Shown here: positions 1-7,900 of the stretch, one piece after another
Layout: each line of letters opens with the position of its first letter
Numbering within the stretch: the stretch's first letter is position 1
Assembly (NCBI GenBank): GCA_948745425.1
Contig: CAPZDM010000018.1
Span: 1 to 14,947, forward strand
DNA length: 14,947 nucleotides
Direction: 5' to 3'
From: an uncultured Clostridia bacterium
GTDB lineage: Bacteria; Bacillota; Clostridia; TANB77; CAG-508
Translations under genes and position numbers: made by a program
The notes under the pieces: generated by a model
What the model was told of the DNA's origin: nothing
Databases searched by the model: none
What the model saw: the letters and a program-made list of their open reading frames with translations, nothing else

Positions 1-236
1 CATTCGTTCCAATGGTTTGTTTTATCATATTTTGATACATAATAATTGCTACATACATGTTGTACTGTTGTTTCACTTGCAAGGATTTGTTCATCGTTTG
101 GTATAATTGTTGAGGTTCCTAATACGTTTGGTTCATCAGACGGACGCCCAAAGGGCGCCCCTACAATGGCTATTATTGTAATTACACATATTAACATAAA
201 TAGCACAAATAAGGGCATAATTACATATTTTTTCAT
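1..236 (-). CDS. Membrane-anchored exported protein, N-terminal part only
   Basis: Only the first 78 codons are in the window; the gene runs off the left edge. The start ATG at 236-234 follows an AAGGAGGAAAACCT ribosome binding site with ideal spacing. The protein begins MKKYVIMPLF and has one hydrophobic stretch at about residues 4-25. That stretch has no lipobox, so it is either an uncleaved signal anchor or a signal peptide. It is followed by a polar, Ser/Thr/Asn-rich exported region with one Cys (about residue 62). Residues 25-30 read VGAPFG and are encoded by a GC-rich palindrome that looks like a REP-type insertion (see the repeat at 141-164). The gene has its own apparent promoter (289-318), so it is probably separate from the GGDEF operon upstream. 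I do not recognise the family, and the missing C-terminus prevents a functional call. Confidence 0.8.
   Translation of the reverse strand, partial: MKKYVIMPLFVLFMLICVITIIAIVGAPFGRPSDEPNVLGTSTIIPNDEQILASETTVQHVCSNYYVSKYDKTNHWNE
141..164 (-). repeat. REP-like GC-rich palindrome inside coding sequence (copy A)
   Basis: This is a GC-rich island in an otherwise very AT-rich gene. CGCCC (145-149) pairs with GGGCG (153-157) around an AAA loop, and the stem extends by GG/CC beyond one A-C mismatch (142-149 with 153-160). Read on the minus strand it begins GTAGGGGCGCCCTTTGGG, matching 16 of 18 bases of a second copy at 13910-13927 in the giant surface gene. The 'GTAGGGGC...' plus complementary '...CCG' layout resembles short dispersed palindromes I recall from clostridial genomes (recollection, not searched). 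It keeps the frame open and encodes VGAPFGRP. Confidence 0.6.
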
Positions 237-288
237 AGGTTTTCCTCCTTTTATTTTATGAGTAGTTTTTATATTTATTTAGGCACGT

Positions 289-318
289 TTTATACATTTA
301 TTTAGAAATTCTGTGCAA
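289..318 (-). promoter_or_regulatory. Putative sigma-A promoter of the partial exported-protein gene
   Basis: On the minus strand TTGCAC (318-313) and TATAAA (294-289) are separated by 18 bases. Transcription would begin near 282 and give a leader of about 45 bases before the ATG at 236. In DNA this AT-rich, chance matches to the -10 box are common; the good -35 box and correct distance from a real start raise confidence. Confidence 0.45.
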
Positions 319-439
319 TGAAGCGAATTTTCATTAAAATAAGTATTTTTTATTATTTGAATGTATATGTGTTGAAATTTTATAGCGTAATTATATATAT
401 AGGTTAATGTTGTGTAAATAGTGTCTCTCTTTTGCATAT

Positions 440-466
440 GACAAAAAAACCCGTTTTTGTCTACGG
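440..466 (-). terminator. Weak intrinsic terminator after the GGDEF gene
   Basis: On the minus strand CCGT (466-463) and ACGG (454-451) can form a short stem with an 8-base loop, followed by G and a run of seven T (449-443). An overlapping AT-rich 8-bp inverted repeat, GACAAAAA (440-447) with TTTTTGTC (454-461), is also present. The stem is short, so termination may be inefficient, but the position between two genes with a promoter immediately downstream fits. Confidence 0.4.
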
Positions 467-569
467 ATTTTCTTAGGTTCTATGTTTTATTATTTGTTTG
501 TTAAGTTTTGGTTTCAGTTTTGTTACATTTTGTCGATTTTTATAGGGAAATGCGATAAGCACATAATGT

Positions 570-1496
570 TCATTGTTTTCTTCTATTTATTGCGTAAGCA
601 CTTCCTTGTATTACTTTTGCTAAGTGTTTTACTTGTGCTCCTACTTCCCCTATTTCTAGTACATTATTAAATCTAGTTTTATCTACTTCTACTATTCCTA
701 TTGATATTGATACTAATGGTATTTCTTCTATTATTCCTTTTCTATTTGGAACTTTTAAATACCCTCTTTTCTTATCTTCTGCTGTATAATATTCTAGTAT
801 TTGATTATCAAATTCTAATATTATACTTTGACATATCTCTTCATATTCTAATTCATTAATTATTGCTACAAAGTCGTCTCCACCAATATGTCCTACAAAA
901 TTATGTATTGTTTCTTCATTGTTAATATTATTTAATATGGTTCTTGCTGTTTGTCTTATTATTTCGTCTCCTGCTAAAAATCCATATGTGTCATTATATG
1001 CTTTAAAGTTGTCTAAATCAAAATATAATACGGAGAAGTTTTCTTTTTTTAGCATTCTTTTTTTCATTTCTGCTTGTATTTGAACATTTCCTGGTAGACC
1101 TGTTAATGGACTTATTCTTCTGTTTGTATCCATTAGTCTTAATAAATTTTTTATAGTATAATATAAATATTCACTATCTATTGGTTTTCTTATTATGAAT
1201 TCTACTTGAGTTTTTAATATATTTAGTCTATGTCTTTTATTTTCACTTGCTGTTGTTACTATAATTGGTGTTATACTGTTGTCTTCATTTTCTCTTATTT
1301 TTTTACATACATCTATTACTTTTCTTTCTATTGAGTCCTCATTTATAATTATTAACGATGGTATATTATTTAGAGCTTCATCTATTTGCCCTGTTCTTAC
1401 AGATTTAAATATATAATCTTTTTCCTTAGCAAATAACTTTTTTAGGTTAACTATTATATCATTTTCATCATCAATAATATAAATTTCTCTCTTCAT
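570..1496 (-). CDS. Pseudo-receiver/GGDEF protein (probable diguanylate cyclase)
   Basis: The N-terminal part (about residues 1-118) is a response-regulator receiver fold with the acidic DDE pocket (9-11), the conserved Thr region (81-82) and the switch Lys in RKP (K104). The phosphoacceptor position in 'PSLIIINED' is Asn52 rather than Asp, so classical phosphorylation looks impossible. The C-terminal part (about 126-305) is a GGDEF domain with SPLTGLPG (129-136), the metal/GTP motif FDLDNFKAYND (159-169) and signature GGDDF (205-209). This is an accepted variant of GGDEF, so synthesis of cyclic di-GMP from GTP is plausible. The usual inhibitory RxxD site before the signature is replaced by TIHN (196-199), so product inhibition is probably absent. 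No membrane segment is seen; the protein should be cytosolic. The ATG follows TAGGAG, which overlaps the stop codon of the gene before it (9-base gap), arguing for translational coupling. It could instead be a GTP-binding effector rather than an enzyme. Confidence 0.85.
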   Translation of the reverse strand: MKREIYIIDDENDIIVNLKKLFAKEKDYIFKSVRTGQIDEALNNIPSLIIINEDSIERKVIDVCKKIRENEDNSITPIIVTTASENKRHRLNILKTQVEFIIRKPIDSEYLYYTIKNLLRLMDTNRRISPLTGLPGNVQIQAEMKKRMLKKENFSVLYFDLDNFKAYNDTYGFLAGDEIIRQTARTILNNINNEETIHNFVGHIGGDDFVAIINELEYEEICQSIILEFDNQILEYYTAEDKKRGYLKVPNRKGIIEEIPLVSISIGIVEVDKTRFNNVLEIGEVGAQVKHLAKVIQGSAYAINRRKQ

Positions 1497-1505
1497 TTAT
1501 TTCTC

Positions 1506-2240
1506 CTACTTTCTTCTGTATTTTGCTATTTGTTTAAAGGTTTCTGATTTCATTGTTGGAAATGCTTTTCTTATTCTTTCTGTTTGTTTAACTAGTTTGT
1601 CTTTTAATTTTAATTCTTTTTCTTTTAATTCATTAATCATTAATTGTATAGATTCTTTTGTACTCTTTTCTCCTTTTAGTTCTTGTAATTTTAATTTTAT
1701 TTCATTTCTTATATCTTTGATAGCTTCTAATTTCTTAGATATACTATTTAAGTTTATTATACTAATTATTGAATCTATTAACATACCAATTGATAAAATT
1801 ATTGTGATTACTATTAATACTATATCATTTATTTTTATTATTTGATTTTCTATAAATGGATGTACAATATATGTGAATATTACTCCTAGTGCTCCCCAAA
1901 ATATAGAGTTTAATAAACATATTCTACCATTAATATTGAATTTATAATTTGAATAATCCCAGTAAGTTTCATGAAACATTTTCTCTAATGCCCAAGATAC
2001 TATATATTCCCATACAGATAATATAACAAATCCAGATAAAAATACTGCAATTGGATTATCACATAACTTTAAGAATAAGTACATTATTAATGCACCTATC
2101 CCATATATTGGACAAAAAGTTCCACTTAAAAATCCACTATTAACTAGTTTTTTTGTACATATTGTTTTATATACACTTTCTAGTACCCATCCTATAAAGG
2201 AATATATAAAGAAGAAATCTAGTATATATATTATTTTCAT
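1506..2240 (-). CDS. CmpB-type membrane protein ('putative ABC transporter permease')
   Basis: I recognise the family by FIGWVLES (15-22), FCPIYGIG (42-49) and the block YWDYS...NINGRICL...WG (93-116). Members are commonly annotated as putative ABC transporter permeases; no transport substrate is established, and no ATPase is encoded beside it. About five membrane helices are visible (roughly 7-27, 42-60, 62-82, 107-130, 138-163), followed by a charged helical tail (165-224) likely to form a cytoplasmic coiled coil and a basic C-terminus. The start is placed at the Met that follows ATGGAGAATTTT, giving 244 residues. A longer frame from 2264 would overlap the previous gene and has no ribosome binding site. 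It sits 13 bases after the Ig-like gene and 9 bases before the GGDEF gene. Confidence 0.82.
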   Translation of the reverse strand: MKIIYILDFFFIYSFIGWVLESVYKTICTKKLVNSGFLSGTFCPIYGIGALIMYLFLKLCDNPIAVFLSGFVILSVWEYIVSWALEKMFHETYWDYSNYKFNINGRICLLNSIFWGALGVIFTYIVHPFIENQIIKINDIVLIVITIILSIGMLIDSIISIINLNSISKKLEAIKDIRNEIKLKLQELKGEKSTKESIQLMINELKEKELKLKDKLVKQTERIRKAFPTMKSETFKQIAKYRRK

Positions 2241-2246
2241 AAAATT

Positions 2247-2250
2247 CTCC
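2247..2250 (-). promoter_or_regulatory. Ribosome binding site deciding the start of the CmpB-type gene
   Basis: GGAG on the minus strand lies 6 bases before the ATG at 2240. The alternative in-frame ATGs at 2264 and 2252 have no such motif, and the first lies inside the preceding gene. This supports the shorter protein. Confidence 0.65.
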
Positions 2251-2253
2251 ATA

Positions 2254-3240
2254 TTATTTTGCACACCAACCTGTGAAGGTTTCTTCGACTCCTTCAGTAT
2301 TTGTTATAGTTACTTCTACATAGCTAAATCCTTTTTGGAATGTAATTTGCTCTGTTATAGATGTTTGACTATTTCCTTGTTTAGATTCTGATACAACTAA
2401 TGTTAATTTATCTTTAAAGTCTGGTCTTATATTTCCATTTTGTGCAATATCTGATATTGGTGCATTGCTTAAAGAATATGAATATGATTCTATTCCTTGT
2501 GTATCATCTAATTTTATTACTAGCATTGTTCTTTCATCATTATAACTTATTTTTACTGTTGGTTTAGTAATTCCTTGTATTGGCATTTCTTTATTTTCTA
2601 TAACATTTTCTCTATTTACTGCTTTTATTTTTATTGTATTTAGTCCAGTAGGAATATCTGTTAGAATCTCTAAAGATTCTAAGTTGTTTTCGTCTGGATA
2701 TGCTATTGTTTCTTGTTCTGAATTCCATTGATATGTTACACTTTGTAATCCTGCTACATCTGTTACTACAATTTTTAAGCTTTTGTTATCAACTACAGAT
2801 AAGTCCATATATGTTCCCTGATAAGTAACTTCTTTTGATGTTGTAGATGTCTTTCCTTTTTCATCAACTACTTTGATGTTTAAAGTATTTGTTCCTCCTA
2901 GAACTTCTATCTCTTCTGTAATATTTCCATTAAAATTTTCCATATTTTCAGATAATACTGTTTCTTCTTCATCGTTCCAAGAATATACAATCTCTTTTAT
3001 TGGCCTTACGTGATTTACATTGACTTTTACTTTATTTTCTTCTACTTGTAAATTAATGTTAGGTATTTTCGCAGCTTCTATTGCTTCTTCTTTGGCAGCT
3101 TTTGCTGAAACAATTCTGTATGCTCCCATTGATATCATTATAAGTCCAAATATTATAATGGTTATTCCGAAAAATAACATTATACTTTTCATTCTATTGC
3201 TTTCTTCTTCATTTTCTATTGTGTAGAGAATTTGATTCAT
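2254..3240 (-). CDS. Membrane-anchored protein with three Ig-like repeats
   Basis: A short cytoplasmic N-terminus (1-18) precedes one membrane helix (about 19-41); the rest should be outside the cell. A charged, Ala/Glu/Lys-rich linker (46-58) leads into three beta-sandwich-like repeats of about 80-100 residues (about 61-142, 143-223, 224-328). They are recognisable by recurring aromatic strands (YSWND 86-90, YQWNS 170-174, YSYSL 253-257) and by 'TNTLNIKVVD' and 'LNTIKIKAVN' strands. The repeats resemble bacterial Ig-like domains found in surface proteins. There is no catalytic motif, no cysteine except one near the C-terminus (C326), and no sorting signal. The ATG follows AGAGAGGTAAAAGAA; a second Met at residue 17 is less well supported. 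It lies 36 bases after trmFO with no clear promoter between, so it is probably co-transcribed. Its function is unknown. Confidence 0.8.
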   Translation of the reverse strand: MNQILYTIENEEESNRMKSIMLFFGITIIIFGLIMISMGAYRIVSAKAAKEEAIEAAKIPNINLQVEENKVKVNVNHVRPIKEIVYSWNDEEETVLSENMENFNGNITEEIEVLGGTNTLNIKVVDEKGKTSTTSKEVTYQGTYMDLSVVDNKSLKIVVTDVAGLQSVTYQWNSEQETIAYPDENNLESLEILTDIPTGLNTIKIKAVNRENVIENKEMPIQGITKPTVKISYNDERTMLVIKLDDTQGIESYSYSLSNAPISDIAQNGNIRPDFKDKLTLVVSESKQGNSQTSITEQITFQKGFSYVEVTITNTEGVEETFTGWCAK

Positions 3241-3276
3241 TTCTTTTACCTCTCTTTATAATATGGTCAAATTATA

Positions 3277-4590
3277 TCACATATAAAAATTGTTGTAAAC
3301 AATTATATTTTTTATTTTTTCTATTGATATGTCTGCCATTTCCTGATATCTTCTTTTTTTGTCACTCTGTTTCGAATAAATTTTGCTTTTCAGAATTCCA
3401 AAGTTAGCATTCATCGGCTGAAATTTTTCGTTTGGTGTTGCTATATATTTTGATAATGCTCCTATCATTGTTGTTGTTGGAAATATTATTTTTTCTTTGT
3501 TTTGTATTTGGTTTACTATATTTAGTCCAACTACCATTCCAGAGGCGATTGATTCTACATATCCTTCTACTCCTGTTATTTGACCTGTAAAATAGATGTT
3601 TTTGTTTGTTTTTAGATTATATGTTTCGTCTAATAGTTCTGGTGAGTTTATAAATGTGTTTCTATGCATTACTCCATATTTTACAAATTCTGCATTTTCT
3701 AGCCCTGGTATCATACTAAATACTCTTTTCTGTTCTCCGAATTTTAAGTTTGTTTGAAATCCAACAATGTTATAAATACTTGCTTCTTTATTATCTTGCC
3801 TTAATTGAACTATTGCATATGGTCTTAAGTTTGTTCTTGGGTCTGTAAATCCAACTGGTTTTAATGGTCCAAATCTTAGTGTATCTATACCTCTTTTTGC
3901 CATTACTTCAACAGGCATACAACCTTCAAAGATTTCTCTTTTTTCAAATTCATGTAGTTCTACTATTTCTGCATTTACTAGTTCTTTCCAGAAGTTCTCA
4001 TATTCTTCTTTATTCATAGGTAAATTAATATAACAGGCTTCTCCTTTTCCATATCTATCTCCTAGAAAACCTATATTCATGTTTATTGAGTCTTTTTCTA
4101 CTATTGGTGCTGCTGCATCATAGAAATGTAGTCCTTGCTTTCCTGTTATTTTCATTACTTCTTGTGATAGTTTATCTGTTGTTAAAGGTCCTGTAGCAAT
4201 TACTACTATTTCTGAATCAGTAGGTATTTGTGTTATTTCTTCGTTAATTACTTCTATATTAGGAATTTGTTTTATCCTTTGAGTTATTAGTTCTGAGAAT
4301 TTTTCTCTATCAACTGCTAATGCTTGTCCTGCTGGTACTCTAGTTTCATCGGCACATTTTATTAACAATGAGTCTAAAAGTCTTAGTTCTTCTTTTAATA
4401 GTCCACATGCATTTGTATGAAGATTAGATTTAAATGAGTTACTACATACAATTTCTGCGAGATTTGGATTACTATGTGCAGGTGAAAATTTATGTGGCTT
4501 CATTTCATATAATTTTACTTTTATTCCATGTTTTGCTATTTGATAAGCTACTTCACAACCTGCTAATCCTCCACCAATTATTGTTACCAT
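3277..4590 (-). CDS. trmFO: Methylenetetrahydrofolate-tRNA-(uracil-5-)-methyltransferase TrmFO
   Basis: TrmFO uses 5,10-methylenetetrahydrofolate and FADH2 to methylate U54 in the T-loop of tRNAs; it is a cytosolic enzyme typical of Gram-positive bacteria. The sequence shows an N-terminal FAD-binding Rossmann motif, GGGLAGCEVA (6-15), ending in YEMKP. It then has the family signature AEIVCSNSFKSN (45-56), with Cys49 at one catalytic position, and FEGCMPVEVMAKRG (221-234), with Cys224 at the second. A C-terminal FAD-contacting stretch, YFTGQITGVEGYVESIASG, is also present. Its length of 437 residues is normal for the family. The ATG at 4590 is preceded by AAAAGGAGAAAAA, and a promoter at 4647-4675 lies 57 bases upstream. 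It heads an apparent operon with the Ig-like, CmpB-type and GGDEF genes. Nothing looks broken. Confidence 0.97.
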   Translation of the reverse strand: MVTIIGGGLAGCEVAYQIAKHGIKVKLYEMKPHKFSPAHSNPNLAEIVCSNSFKSNLHTNACGLLKEELRLLDSLLIKCADETRVPAGQALAVDREKFSELITQRIKQIPNIEVINEEITQIPTDSEIVVIATGPLTTDKLSQEVMKITGKQGLHFYDAAAPIVEKDSINMNIGFLGDRYGKGEACYINLPMNKEEYENFWKELVNAEIVELHEFEKREIFEGCMPVEVMAKRGIDTLRFGPLKPVGFTDPRTNLRPYAIVQLRQDNKEASIYNIVGFQTNLKFGEQKRVFSMIPGLENAEFVKYGVMHRNTFINSPELLDETYNLKTNKNIYFTGQITGVEGYVESIASGMVVGLNIVNQIQNKEKIIFPTTTMIGALSKYIATPNEKFQPMNANFGILKSKIYSKQSDKKRRYQEMADISIEKIKNIIVYNNFYM

Positions 4591-4646
4591 TTTTTCTCCT
4601 TTTAAAAAATAGTTCTCCTATTTTCCATGTATTAATAATATTTAAT

Positions 4647-4675
4647 ATAATAGCATAACCTTTGTATAAATTCAA
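4647..4675 (-). promoter_or_regulatory. Sigma-A-type promoter of the trmFO operon
   Basis: On the minus strand TTGAAT (4675-4670) and TATTAT (4652-4647) are separated by exactly 17 bases, and the -10 box is preceded by TGC, close to an extended -10. Transcription would begin near 4640 and give a leader of about 50 bases without an obvious riboswitch. Confidence 0.6.
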
Positions 4676-4766
4676 TATGTTTATTAGGTTAAATTTGGGG
4701 TTTGTAGGAGTGATAAAAATTGCATAAAATTATAATTATACATGGTAAAGGCTTCGAAGAATTTGC

Positions 4767-4820
4767 AAGAAACCTCCTTTAACAAGGGAGGTGGCAGCCG
4801 AAGGCTGACGGAGGGTTCTT
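4767..4820. repeat. MITE-like element with two internal hairpins
   Basis: The 54-base element has imperfect terminal inverted repeats: AAGAAACCTCC (4767-4777) and GGAGGGTTCTT (4810-4820), matching at 10 of 11 positions. Inside are an 8-bp hairpin (CCTCCTTT 4773-4780 with AAGGGAGG 4784-4791, one G-T pair) and a perfect 5-bp hairpin (CAGCC 4795-4799, GAA loop, GGCTG 4803-4807). The first hairpin and the terminal repeats share bases, so they are alternative pairings. It closely resembles a short dispersed repeat that I recall as common in clostridial intergenic regions; I have not searched for copies. No transposase is encoded. Confidence 0.6.
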
Positions 4821-4850
4821 AAAAGTGTATAAAAAGAACCCCCAATTTAG

Positions 4851-4900
4851 GTGTGTCCCAATTTCCGAAAATGTGGAAAAGAGAACCGTCCCCTTTTCCA
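4851..4900. repeat. Second dispersed-repeat-like element
   Basis: This non-coding block contains TGTCCCAATTTCC and GAGAACCGTCCCCTTTTCC. TGGAAAAG (4874-4881) pairs perfectly with CTTTTCCA (4893-4900). The phrases 'GGGACGGTTCTC' and 'AAATTGGGACA' on the opposite strand resemble a dispersed repeat that I recall from other clostridial genomes, sometimes near IS200-like transposases. That memory was not checked. It is unrelated in sequence to the element at 4767-4820. Confidence 0.45.
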
Positions 4901-4925
4901 TATATTTCAAGTTGTATTTAAGAAA

Positions 4926-4947
4926 GGGGCATGGTTTTCCATGCCCC
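4926..4947 (-). terminator. Intrinsic terminator of the surface-protein operon
   Basis: A perfect 9-bp stem, GGGGCATGG (4926-4934) with CCATGCCCC (4939-4947), has a 4-base loop. It lies 6 bases past the stop codon of the 1625-residue protein gene. On the minus strand it is followed by TTTCTTAAAT, an imperfect U tract. Confidence 0.8.
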
Positions 4948-4953
4948 TATGTT

Positions 4954-7900
4954 CTATTTTCTGATTACAAATTTTTTTATTAGTATTATTCCAGTTCCAA
5001 TTATTGCTGTTACTGCTAGTGCTAGTATTATTCCTAGATATATGTTTCCTATACCTGTTGGATCTGATACTATTACATTTTCTGATTTATCTACTAATTT
5101 TGGTCCTATGTTTTCATCTGCTCCTGCCATGTCTTGAATTTTACTTACAGTGTTGTTGATTTTTATAATTCTTGCTTTGTTGTTGTATGATTTTGTATCA
5201 CTAGAGTTATCGTTTACTGAGATGACTTTTGATAATACAATATCTTCTGATACAGATTCTCCACTCTTTAAGTCTGCATTTACTAATGCATTTTTATTGT
5301 TTGATATAACTATTGTATTACTATCATATACTTCTGATGAGTCCATCTCTTTTTGATTTGATGAAGTAGATTTTGATTCTTCTATTATAGGTTGCATTGC
5401 CTTTTCTTCATCATATTGTTTATAATATGTTTTTTCAAATTCTTCTTTTGACCTTGTCTCTAAATCCCAGGCTTCATTTAATATTGCTCCTGTGTAACTT
5501 TGTTTTATAAAGTTTAGATTATTTGATACAAAGTCTGCTACTTCTACTGCTCTAGTTGTTGTTTCCACTGTTTGTTTATTGTTTACATTATAATCTTTCA
5601 TTTCTGTTCTTCCTGATTCTATTAAGCTTACCCATGTTGCATCATCTCTTATTGCAAATCTTGGAACATTCTTTCCTTCACTATTACGTGTGTAGTTATC
5701 ATATGTTCTCATTTTGCTTTCATAGTAAACAATGTTTGTTGGGTCTTCTTCATAGAACCCTAAGGCTACTGCATGTTTCTGTAATTCCTCTAAGCTTGCA
5801 TTTTCCATTTGAGTATCTGTATAGTATGTTATAGTGTCTTTTGGTCCTATATTTGTTACAGTTATTGTATATGTTATTTCTAGTGTTGCACCATTTACTA
5901 GTTCACTACTCATTGATATATTGATATCATGTCCTTGGGCTGCTTGTACTACTGCTGGAACTCCTTGCTCTCTAATTGTTTTTGTATCAGCATCAAATTG
6001 TACTACTCCATTTTGTAATACTAATTTTAAATGTGTAACTTCTTTATTGATTTTTAATTTAGATTCTGTTCTTGGTGTTAAAGCAAAGTCAACATTTGCT
6101 ATTGTATATGCTGGATTTTGTTCACCTGCATTTGTATTTTCTTTTGCATATTCTACTTCTACATCTAGTGGTGATGTATATGCATATGCCATAAATCTTG
6201 TAGGATTTTTTAATGCACTTAGTACATCATTATATTTATAAGTATTTAAAAGATTATTAACTTCTATTCTTCTATTTACTTCATCATATGCATCTGAGTA
6301 TCTAACATCAGTTTCATTTGCATACCAGTATCTATTATTTTCTGGATATTGCTCACTATTAGTATTTGGGTTTGCTTTTCCTGATTGATAGAATTGTCCA
6401 TTATATGCACATTTATATTCTACACCATTTAGTATAAATTTTGTATAATTACTGTATTGTTCTGTATCATATTTTGCTGTGTCTCCATATATAAATCTTA
6501 CTACATATTGACCTGGAATATATTCTGTAAACGCATATGAACCATCTCCATTTGTTTTTGTTCTTGCTCTTACAGTTTCTTTTCTATCTTTTATTTCAAT
6601 AAGTTCAGCTGTAATGTCTTTTGAGCCATTTGTTCCTTCATATTTAGGATATGCTGATTTGTTTTCTAACCAGTAATTTGCAGGGTTACCTACTGTTTCC
6701 CAAACATTTCCTTTTACTGTTCTTGTACTGTTTGGATCTACTATTACAAATGCTGATGCTCTATCCCAGTCATCTTCTGTCTTTTTATTATCTTGTTCAT
6801 TAAATATTCTAAGTTGTTCTTCATTTAAGTTTCCTGGTATTGATACTGCATCTAATACACCTGCTGCTCTATATTGACTTAATTTGTTGTTTTGTACTAA
6901 TGATGTGTATGAATAGTATGATGTGTATTTATCTTGTGTAGATTTAACATCGTTAGTCTTTTTAAAGAATGTTGAGTAAGAGTTTACTTCTGCTCTTGTA
7001 TATATTCTTAGTTTTTTATCCTCATTTCCTTTTTCAAGTGAGTCTTGTAATATTGTATATGCATGGTTTGCATCATTTGGTCTATTTGGATTTGAATATG
7101 TACAATTAAATTTAGAATGTGATGTTGAATTTTCACCTAATCTATAAGTTATATATACAGATGCCATTTCATTATTTTCTAATATTATGTTTTCACCAAA
7201 TTGTATAAATAATTCTTTTCCTATTCCTAGATTTCCTCCAGTTTCTGAACCTGTACCATATTTACTATGTTCTGAAACTGTTAATTTCATAGCACGTTTA
7301 TCATATTCTATTTCTTCACTTTCTGTATCATTTTTTGGTTTTGTGAAGCTTCCTCTTATACCATCAAATACATATCCTCCTGTGGTTGTGTAAGTATCAC
7401 TATATGAATAGTAGTTTGTATCTATATATGCTACTATTTCATTTATGCTTGTTGGCATAGATGATTTATTTTTTACATTAATTCTATATGTTATATACAT
7501 TTGTATTGGTGCATAGTTTTCCTCATATGCTGCTGTTCCATTTCCTGCTAAATCTGATGATAACTTTGATGAAGTTGTTGAGTAATTGTAATCTGCTGTT
7601 GCAACATTTTGGGAAATCTGTGCATCAGAACCGTTTATTTTTAGTCCTTTTTTATCAAATGTACCAAAACTGTATGTTTCATCTTGTCCATTTATAGATA
7701 CTATTGCTTGTTGTAAATCTTCTGTTAATTCTAAGTCTGTTGTAGGTCTTCTAATAAGCCCTAAATTTATATGTAATTGTCCATTATATATTACTGGATA
7801 TCCTTGCCATAATGTTGTTGAATTGTTTGCAGTTATTCTGTTTCCATTATTATCTGTTATAGCAAATCTATCATATACTGGATAATATTTTCCTCCTGCT

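Larger units (their letters stand above)
237..569. other. Intergenic region between the GGDEF operon end and the partial exported-protein gene
   Basis: This 333-base stretch is extremely AT-rich and I see no convincing gene on either strand. From right to left on the minus strand it holds the 3' untranslated tail of the GGDEF gene (569 to about 467), a weak terminator-like hairpin (440-466), an AT-rich stretch with nothing recognisable (319-439), a promoter (289-318) and a short leader ending in the ribosome binding site of the partial gene. A small plus-strand frame starting at 482 is Phe/Leu-rich and lacks a ribosome binding site, so I do not call it. Confidence 0.6.
4591..4953. other. Intergenic region between the surface-protein operon and trmFO
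   Basis: This 363-base gap has no gene I can support. It holds, from right to left, the surface operon's terminator hairpin (4926-4947), a second dispersed-repeat-like element (4851-4900), a short spacer containing AAGAACCC (4834-4841) that is complementary to GGGTTCTT (4813-4820), a compact MITE-like element (4767-4820), an AT-rich stretch with nothing recognisable (4676-4766), and the trmFO promoter and leader. The base composition of 4750-4900 is clearly more GC-rich than its surroundings. Confidence 0.65.

Noticed and set aside
46..261. Plus-strand frame of 71 codons near the left edge
   Set aside because: The minus-strand gene here has an ideal ribosome binding site, a membrane segment and a promoter; the plus-strand frame has none of these.
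2241..2264. Longer start (eight extra codons) for the CmpB-type protein, overlapping the Ig-like gene
   Set aside because: No ribosome binding site precedes it, whereas GGAG is correctly spaced before the internal Met at 2240.
3241..3276. Internal promoter (TTGACC and a TATAAT-like box) between trmFO and the Ig-like gene
   Set aside because: The boxes lie in the right strand but only a few bases apart or in the wrong order, so they cannot act as a -35/-10 pair.
4767..4900. A structured non-coding RNA or tRNA in the GC-richer intergenic block
   Set aside because: The hairpins do not form a cloverleaf or a known riboswitch, and the block looks like two adjacent dispersed repeats rather than one RNA gene.
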